DNA of 64,000 nt from Burkholderiales bacterium (GTDB lineage: Bacteria > Pseudomonadota > Gammaproteobacteria > Burkholderiales > Burkholderiaceae_D), in NCBI GenBank assembly GCA_016177875.1, contig JACOUL010000028.1, positions 113,873 through 177,872 on the forward strand, written 5' to 3'. Positions within the stretch are counted from its first letter, which is position 1, and every line of letters starts with the position of its first letter. Below are positions 40,401-49,400 of this stretch, in pieces. Position numbers and translations under genes: made by a program. A model generated the notes under the pieces. It made no database searches, was not told where the DNA came from, and saw only the letters and a program-made list of their open reading frames with translations.

Positions 40401-43400
40401 TGGTGGCGCAGGACGATGCAAACAAGCTTGCGCGCCTGGTGTGCTTCTACGTCGAACAACCGGAAGCCAAAGTCGACGTCAATGAGTTGCGCGCGCTTGT
40501 TGCGCGCAAACTCCCGAGTTATATGGTGCCGTCGCTTTTCGTGCGGCTGGACGCCATGCCGCTCACGCCCAACCGCAAGATCGACCGCCTGGGACTGCCC
40601 AAGCCGAGCATGGCCGACGACGAGAATATCGTTCAAGTTGCGCCGCGCAATCCAATGGAAGAGTCGATCGCCGCAATCTGGTCGGAAGTGCTCGGGCTGG
40701 AACATATCAGCGTCAACCGCAACTTCTTTGAAATCGGCGGACATTCGCTGTTGGCGGTGCAGGTGGTGGCGCGTATCAAGGATAAGCTCGGCTTGCCTTT
40801 GACCATCAAGGATTTGTTCACGCACACCACGATCGAATCGCTCGCCGAATTCCTCGGCAGCGTGGAGTCGTCCGGTCAAAGCGTATTGCCGCCGGTGGTC
40901 AAGCGTGAAGAGCAGGGCCGCATTCCGCTATCGCTCGATCAAAAGCCGTACTGGTTCCTGCATCAGCTTGAAGGCGGCAGCTACACCTACAACATTCCGC
41001 TCGCGATGCGCCTGAACGGCGCGCTCAATGTCGATGCATTGGAAAAAAGTTTCGATGCCTTGATCGCACGGCATGAAGCTTTGCGCACGGTGTTCCCGAT
41101 GAATGACGGCGAGCCGGCGCAAGAGATTTTGCCGTCCTGGCAGTTCAAGATGCCGGTCGTCGATATCGCCGAAGAAAATATCGAAGAACAAGTCGGCGCC
41201 GATTTCACTTACATCTTCGATTTGGCTAAGGAATTGCCGATTCGCGTGCGTTTGCTGCGCATCGCCGAAGACCGTCATGTCGTCACGCTGGTGATTCACC
41301 ATGTTGTCGCCGACGGCTGGTCTCTGAATATCTTGATCAAGGAAATGATCGAGACCTACACGCGTTACGCCGCCAAGCAGCTTGATCCTTTGCCTGAGTT
41401 GGCGCTGCAATACGGCGATTATTCGCAATGGCAGCATAAAAACGTTGTCGGCGACTATTACAACCGCCAAATCGAATTCTGGAAGCAAAAGCTGTCCGGA
41501 TTGGCACCCTTATTGAATTTGCCGCTCGATTATTCGCGTCCGCCGGTGCAAAGCTATCGCGGCAAGGAATTGCCGATCAGCTTGCCGTTTTCGCTGACCG
41601 CCAAGCTCAATCAATATGCGCGTCAGCACAACACGACGCTGTACAACCTCCTGTTGTCCGGCTTGGCGATCCTGTTGTCGCGTTACGGCCGCACCAATGA
41701 CATCCCGGTCGGTACCGCGGTCGCCAATCGTCCGCAAAAAGAATTGGAGCCGCTGATCGGCTGCTTCGCCAATACGCTGGTGATCCGCTGCCGCGTCAAT
41801 CCGAAGGAAAGTTTCGGTCAGCTGGTTTCGAACGTCAGCAATGAAGCGCTGGAAGCCTTCAGCAACAGCAGCGTGCCGTTCGACGGCGTGGTCGAAGCGG
41901 TACAACCGCAGCGCAGCCTCGGTGTGCCGCCGATCTTCCAGGTCATGTTCCGCTTGCACAACCAGCAGATGGCAGCTACCGATGCCTTCGCCGGCTTGAA
42001 AAGCGAGCTGGTCAACATGCCGACGCAAAGCGCGAAACTCGATTTGAATTTCTCGCTGGTCGAAACAGCCGACGGCTTGAAAGGCGTGATCGAATACGCG
42101 ACCGATATCTTCAGTGAAGAAACCGTCGCCCGTATCTGCCGCCATTATCAAACCGTGCTCGAAGCCGCCATTGCCGATACTACGCAGCCGATCGAGAAAC
42201 TATCGGTGGTGACGCATCAAGAAATGGAGCAGGTGCGTCAGTGGAATGCGAATGTCATGCCCTATCCGCAAGACGAATGCATGCACCACTTGTTCGAGCG
42301 CACGGTCGAACGCAATCCCAACAAGCTGGCTTATGTATGCGGCAACGATCGCTTCACTTACGCGGAATTGAATGCGCGAGCCAATCGCCTCGCGCATTTC
42401 CTGCAGTCGGTCGGTGTGGGGCCGGAGGTGCGTGTCGGCGTCTCGGTGGAACGTTCCACTTGGGCCGGCATCTGCGGCCTGGCCGTTGCGAAATCCGGCG
42501 GCACCTATGTGCCTTTGGATATCAATTATCCGAAAGACCGCATCGAGCGGATGCTGGAAGTCGCTAAGCCGAAGATCATTCTGACGCTTGAACATTTGAA
42601 GCCGCTGTTTGCCGACACCGGCGCACAACTCATTGCGCTCGATACGCAATGGCGTGCGATTCAGTCGCAACCGATTACCAATCCGCCGCGGATCGGCGCT
42701 GCGCATTCGGCCTACATCCTGTTTACTTCCGGTACGACGGGCAAGCCCAAAGGCATCTTGGTAGGCCATCGCGCCTTCCGCAACATGGCGAACTCCCAGC
42801 AATGGGCCGGGCTGTATTCCCAGGACAGCCGCGTATTGCAATTTGCGTCCCTGAGTTTCTCGATTTCGTTCTGGGGCGCTTATATGGCATGGGTTCCGGG
42901 CGGCACGATTTACAGCGTGACGACCAAGGAAAACCTGCCGGACGAGCCCTTGTACGAGTTCATGGAAGCGGCGCAGATCACGCACGTAACCTGGCCGGTT
43001 TCCTTGTTGTCCACGGTGCCCATCGATCGCATGCCGAAAAGCTTGCGCGTCGTCGTTTCCTCGGCCGAGCCCTGCAACGATGCGGTGGTCGCCAAATGGA
43101 CGGCGCTTGGCATCCGCTTCCTCAATTTGTATGGCAACTCGGAGGTCTCGCTCGGTTCGACCATTTACGAATACCACAAGGTCGGCGAAAAACTGACGAT
43201 CGGCAAAGCCTTCCCGAATACGCAAATGTATCTGCTCGATGAAAACCTCAAGCAGGTGCCGATCGGCGTCATCGCCGAGATCCATACGGCCGGCGTCGGT
43301 TTGGCGACGTGTTACGTCGATGATCCGGTGGCGACCGCCAAGAGTTTTATCCCGAACCCGTTTAGCGACGATCCGGTTTCGCGCATGTACAAGACCGGCG

Positions 43401-46400
43401 ATCTCGGACGGTATTTGCCGAACGGCGAGATCGAGTTCATCGGCCGTGAAGACTTCCAAGTCAGCGTGCGCGGCTTCCGCGTCGAGCTGACCGAGATTGA
43501 AGATGTCCTGCGTGCCGTACCCGGCCTATTGGAAGTGGTGGTCAACGCGCGTGAGGATCAGCAGGGTGTTGCGCGCCTGGTGTGCTATTACACGCAGTCC
43601 GATGGCATCAATTTGACCGCCGCTGAATTGCGCAAGACGGTCGCGGAGAAACTGCCTAATTACATGGTGCCGGCGACTTACGTGCTGTTGGATGCCATGC
43701 CGCTCACGCCCAACCGCAAGATCGACCGCTTGGCGCTGCAAGTGTATCCGTTGACCGAAGGCGGCGACGATACCTATGTCGCGCCGCGTAACGATGTTGA
43801 GAAACGTTTGGTGGCTATCTGGACCGCAGTGCTCGACGCGAAAGAAATCGGCGTCATGCACGACTTCTTCGAGCTGGGCGGCCATTCGCTCCTCGCAACC
43901 AAGATTGTTTCGCGTATCCGCTCGGAATTCAGCGTCGATCTCTCGATCCAGCAGTTCTTTGAAAATTCCACGATCGAGCGGTTGGCCGGGTTGATCGCGC
44001 TGTCCGCAGATCAAGCGCAAAATCCGATCAAGATTCTGATCCAGCGCGACACCGTGCCGCTGTCGTTCGCGCAGCAGCGCCTGTGGTTCCTCGACCGCTA
44101 CGAAGAAAACAGCAACTTCTATCACATGCCGAGCTTGATGCGCATTACGGGCGATGTGAACGTGGAAGCGCTCAACAAGGCTTTTGCGGCAGTCGTCGAG
44201 CGTCATGAAGTGTTGCGTACGAATTTCATTTCCATCGATGGACAAGGATTCCAAAAGATCCATCCATCCTTGGAATGGAAGATGGAATTGGTCGACCTTG
44301 CCGGCGGTGCCGGCGCGGAAAAAGAAGAGAATCTTGCCGCCCGCATACGCGAGCAGCTTGGCACGCCGTTCGATCTTGAGAACGATGCTTTGCTGCGCGC
44401 CGCGCTGTACAAATTCGATGAACATGACCATCGCCTGTTCATCAACATGCATCACATCGTATCGGATGGATGGTCGATCACGGTGTTGATCAATGAAATC
44501 AGCGCGCTGTATGCGGCGTTTGCCGGCAATAAGCCGGCCGCACTGCCGGAACTGCAAGTGCAGTATGCCGACTTCGCCGCGTGGCAAATCGATTACCTGC
44601 AAGGCGCTGTGCTGGAAAAGCAGGGGAACTATTGGCTTGAAAAACTGCGCGATCTCAGCACGCTGCCTTTGCCGACCGATTTCGAGCGGCCGAAGACGCA
44701 AACCTATAACGGCGACCGCGTAACATTTGCGCTCGATCAGTCGCTGGTCAGCGCGCTGGATGAGCTGAGCGCCAAGCAGGGCACCACGCTGTTCATGACC
44801 TTGCTATCGGCTTTCAATGTATTGCTGTCGAAATACGCTGGCCATGACGACATCTGTATCGGTACGCCGATCGCCAATCGCGTGCGCGCCGAAATCGAGC
44901 CTTTGATCGGCTTCTTCGCCAATACTTTAGTTCTGCGTTCCGATTTGGAGGGCGATCCGGCGTTCGCCGACTTCCTGCAGCAGGTCAAGAAAACGACGCT
45001 GGAAGCGTATTCGCATCAGGACATTCCGTTCGAGAAGGTGGTCGATCTCGTGCTGCCCGAGCGCGATGCCTCGCGTTCGCCGCTATTCCAAGTATCGTTC
45101 GCCTTGCAGAATCCACCGGCGAAGAGCTTCGACATGGAAGGCATCACGCTGGAAAACGTCGAACTCGAAAATAAGACGTCCAAATTCGATATGCATTGCC
45201 AACTGCTGAGCGAAAACGGCGGCGAAAACAGTGGCATAAGCGGCTATTTCGAGTACAACACGGACTTGTTTGCGGAAGGCACTGTCCGTTCCTACGTGAA
45301 TAGCTTCCAGGCGCTGCTGCGCGCGATCGTCGCCGATCCGCAATGCAGCTTGTCGCACTTGTCCTTGAGCGGCGCCGCCTCACCTCAGCATGCCGTCTCA
45401 ATCGGCATACAGAATTACCCGGTGTTGCAAGCGCTGTATGGCGACGCTATCGGCGCCGATAGCGATGTCGATTGCTGGCTGCTCGACGATACCAACCGGG
45501 CGGTGCCGGACGGCGCGATCGGCAAGCTGTATTTCGACGTCGGCAATTGCCTCGACAAGCTGGCAGTGCTATCAGGTCATGCCGGCAATCACGATGTGGC
45601 TGAAGTCGGCATCGGCGACCGTTCGCATATGCTGTTGCCGAGCGGCTTTACCGCGCGCCGTAGGAACGGTGCGTTGGAGCTGATTTCCTCAATTGATGAT
45701 GTTGCGCTGATCGACGGCCGTTTGATCTACCCGCGCATCGTTGAACAACACTTGCTGGCGATGCCCGGCATGTTGGATTGCCATGTTTGCGTACGCAGGC
45801 ACGGTCAGTTGGGCGACCGTATCGTCGCTTATGTCGTTTGCGAGGATGAAGAATTGCAAGCCGACGCGCTCACACGCCGATTGCAAGAATCCGATCTGGC
45901 AGGCGTCGACGTCTTCGCATGCGTCAAGGTCGATGCCATTCCGCTGAATGCGTCCGGCGAGGTCAATGATCGTGCCCTGCGCAAGCATGCGGTATTCAAT
46001 TCCGGCACCCGGCAAACATGGCTGGACGCGATCAAGCAATCGGCCGCCGTCAATGAAGCGGTGTTCCTGCAACAGGTCGCCAATGAACGCCAGAAGGTAT
46101 CGCATTTGCACGACTTGCTGCCGCCGGAGGCACGCGGCATCAGCAATGCGCCGGTGGTCAGCAAAGCCCGTAAAGCGGTTGCCGAAACGATGTCGAAAGT
46201 GCCTGCTTTGGTCATGGGCGGCGACATCCACGCCGCATCTCAGCATCCCAAAGTGCTGGCGGACATGCTCATCAACGCAGCACTGAAACATGGCGATAAG
46301 GGCATTCGTTTTTATCATACGGATGGCTCGACTGCGGATATTCCGTACGCCGACTTGCTGCATAAGGCGCAATGCGTGTTGGCCGGTCTGCGGCAAACCG

Positions 46401-49400
46401 GCTTGCCGGTAGGCGGCAAGGTGATCTTCCAATTCGATAAGAATGAAGATTTCGTCACGACTTTCTGGGCATGCGAACTGGGCGGCTTCATTCCGGTGCC
46501 GATTGCGCCGGCCAAGGATTACCGTAAATCCAATGCACAAACGGTGAAAGTGGCGCATGCCTGGAAGATGATGGATCAGGCGATCGTGGTGGCCGGCAGC
46601 AGCATCCTGGCAGGTGTCGCCAACGTGGCGAAATTGGAAGCCGTGGACGGTTTCAAGGTCCATGATGTCGCTGCGCTGGCGGCGTGCGAACCGGCCGGGG
46701 AATTCCATAAAGCCGCGTCGAACGACGTCGCGTTGGTCATGCTGACCTCCGGCAGTACCGGCTTGCCCAAAGGCGTGCAGCTGACGCACGCCAATCTGAT
46801 CGGCCGCACGCTCGGCTCGGCCCAGATGAACGGCTTCCATTCGGAGATGGCCTCGCTCAACTGGATGGCGCTGGATCACGTCGGCGGCATTATTTACTTC
46901 CATATCCGCGATACTTATCTGGGCGCGCAGCAGGTGCAAGTCGACACCGACTATATCCTTGCCGACCCGATCCGCTGGCTGCAATTGATCGACCGGCATC
47001 GCGTCAACATCACCTGGGCGCCCAACTTCGCGTTCTCCTTGATCGTCGATCGTCAGGATGAGTTGAAAAAACTTTCTCTTGATCTGAGCTGTCTGCATTT
47101 CATGCTGAACGGCGCCGAAGCGGTGGTGCCGAAGACCACGCAAGCTTTCATCGAACTGATGCAGCAATTCAAGATGCCGGAAGAGACTGTCAAGCCGGTT
47201 TACGGCATGTCGGAAATTTCTTCGGGTGTGACTTATGCGAAGAAGCTGCAGCTGACTTACGGCGCGGATGAAACCGTGTTCGTTTCGGTCGGCGCGCCGA
47301 TTCCGGGTGTGAACTTGCGCATCGTCGATGAAAACGACCAGGTCAAGATGGAAGGGCAGTCTGGCCGCTTGCAGGTATCGGGCGTCACGGTCACCAAAGG
47401 CTACCTTGGCGGCGACGATATCAATAAGGATGTCTTCACCGAAGACGGCTGGTTCAAGACCGGCGACCTCGCCTTCATCGAAAACGGTGAGTTGACGATT
47501 ACCGGCCGCGAAAAGAACATCATCATTATCAACGGCGTCAATTTCTACAGCCATGAGATCGAATCCGTGGTCGAAGGCGTGCCGGGCGTGGTGGTGTCCT
47601 TCACCGGCGCATGCGCGGTAAGAGGCGCCGGCAGCAATAGCGATCAGCTGGCGATTTTCTTTAATACGGCCTTGCGCGGCGAAGATCAATTGGCGCTGAT
47701 CCGCAAGATCCGCCAAGCGGTCATCGAGAAGGTCGGCATTAATCCTTCGTTTATCGTGCCGCTGGAGAAGGAACAAGTTCCGAAGACGGAAATCGGCAAG
47801 ATTCAGTTGCCTCAGCTGGCCAAGACGTTCAACCGCGGCGACTTCAACGCCGTATTGCGCAAGCTCGACATCGCCGAACAAAACGAAAACACTTTGCCGG
47901 ACTGGTTCTTCAGCAAGGCCTGGGTGCAGAAGCAGCTGGGCAACGTCGTCGAGATGGCACCGCAAGGGGCGACCTTGGTGTTCGCCGACCAAACCGGCTG
48001 TGCAAGTGAGCTGGTATTACCGGGCAAGATTATTACCGTCACGAGCGGATCGAGCTATCGTGAATCCGACGATAGCTTCCAAATCAATCCGGGCGTCAAG
48101 GACCATTACGGCGAGCTGGTCGCCTCGCTCAAGCAAAAAGAGATTGCCGTCGGACGCGTGATCAACTGCTGGGATTACGACGCCGGCCGTTCGTCCACGG
48201 ATTCATTCTTGTCGCGCCCGACACTGTCCGATGCGATCGGTTTGTATTCCGGCTGGTATCTGGCGCAAGCCTTCGCCGCGCAGGAAACGCCCGGCGATAT
48301 GCGCTGGATTTGGGTGGCGCGCCGCGCGCAAAAGGTCGATGCGGACGATGCGCTCAATCCCGATAAGGGAGCGGTCATCGCCTTGCTGAAAACCTTGACC
48401 AAAGAGTTTTCCTGGCTCAGCTGCCGCCATGTCGACTTGGCGGGAGACGATATCGCCGTCCATGCCGCGATGCTCGCTAAAGAAATCCAAACGCGTCATG
48501 CCGACGAGGAAGTCGCTTATCGCGGCCCAACGTCTAGTAGGCGGCTGGTATTGCGTCTGAAGAAAGAGCGCTTGGTTACCGCGGAGAAGCGGGAGTTGCC
48601 CATCGCCGCTGGCGCCGGGTATTTGATTTCAGGCGGCTTGGGCGGCATTGCCTATGAACTCGCCAAGCTTTTGCTCAAGCAATTCAACGCCAGATTACTG
48701 CTGGTTGGAAGAACTCCCCCGGCGCAACTGTCGGCGGAGAAGAAGGACATGCTCGATGAGCTGCAGCAGCTCGGCAACGTGATTTATGCAGAAGCCGATA
48801 TTTGCAATCACGCGCAAGTCGAGTCCGCCGTGGACACGGCCGAGGGCCAGTGGAAGCAAAAGCTGGGCGGCATTTTCCATCTGGCGGGTCTTGCACATGA
48901 AGAAGCGATGGCTGGACAGTCGATTCAGAGTTTGCATGATGCGTTACGCGCCAAAACATCGGGCACACGCGTGCTGTACAACGTATGCAGCCGCCGCAAC
49001 AACACGCTGTTCGTCAATTTCTCATCGGTGAACGGCTTCTTCGGCAGCAGCGGCATGGCTGCCTACAACATCGGCAATCGCTACCAAGCAGCGTTCCTGG
49101 AAGCGATCGGGCTGAACAAGAACGTCAACACCTTTTGCATCAGCTGGAGCTTGTGGCACGACACCGGCATGGGCGCGCAATACAAGCATGCGGAAGCCTT
49201 GTCGCGTGCACTGGGGTTCCGGCCGATTCCGGCTGCCAAGGGCATGCAATCCATGCTCGCTGTCCTGGTTCATCGTCGCCGCGATGTGCTGGTGGGGCTG
49301 GATGACACGCGACCGAATATCCAACGCATCGTGACCGGTGGCCGCATGAGCCAGCCGCGTTTGGTGTGCTGCTTCACTGCAAATGAAGAAGGTTTGGCTA

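Noticed and set aside
45689..47992. 767-residue open frame on the minus strand inside the NRPS gene
   Set aside because: It is antisense to the ligase part of module 5, has no recognisable domain and a His/Asp/Arg-rich composition typical of antisense frames in GC-rich codons. The same holds for 42200-43459, 43526-44701 and 51983-53122.
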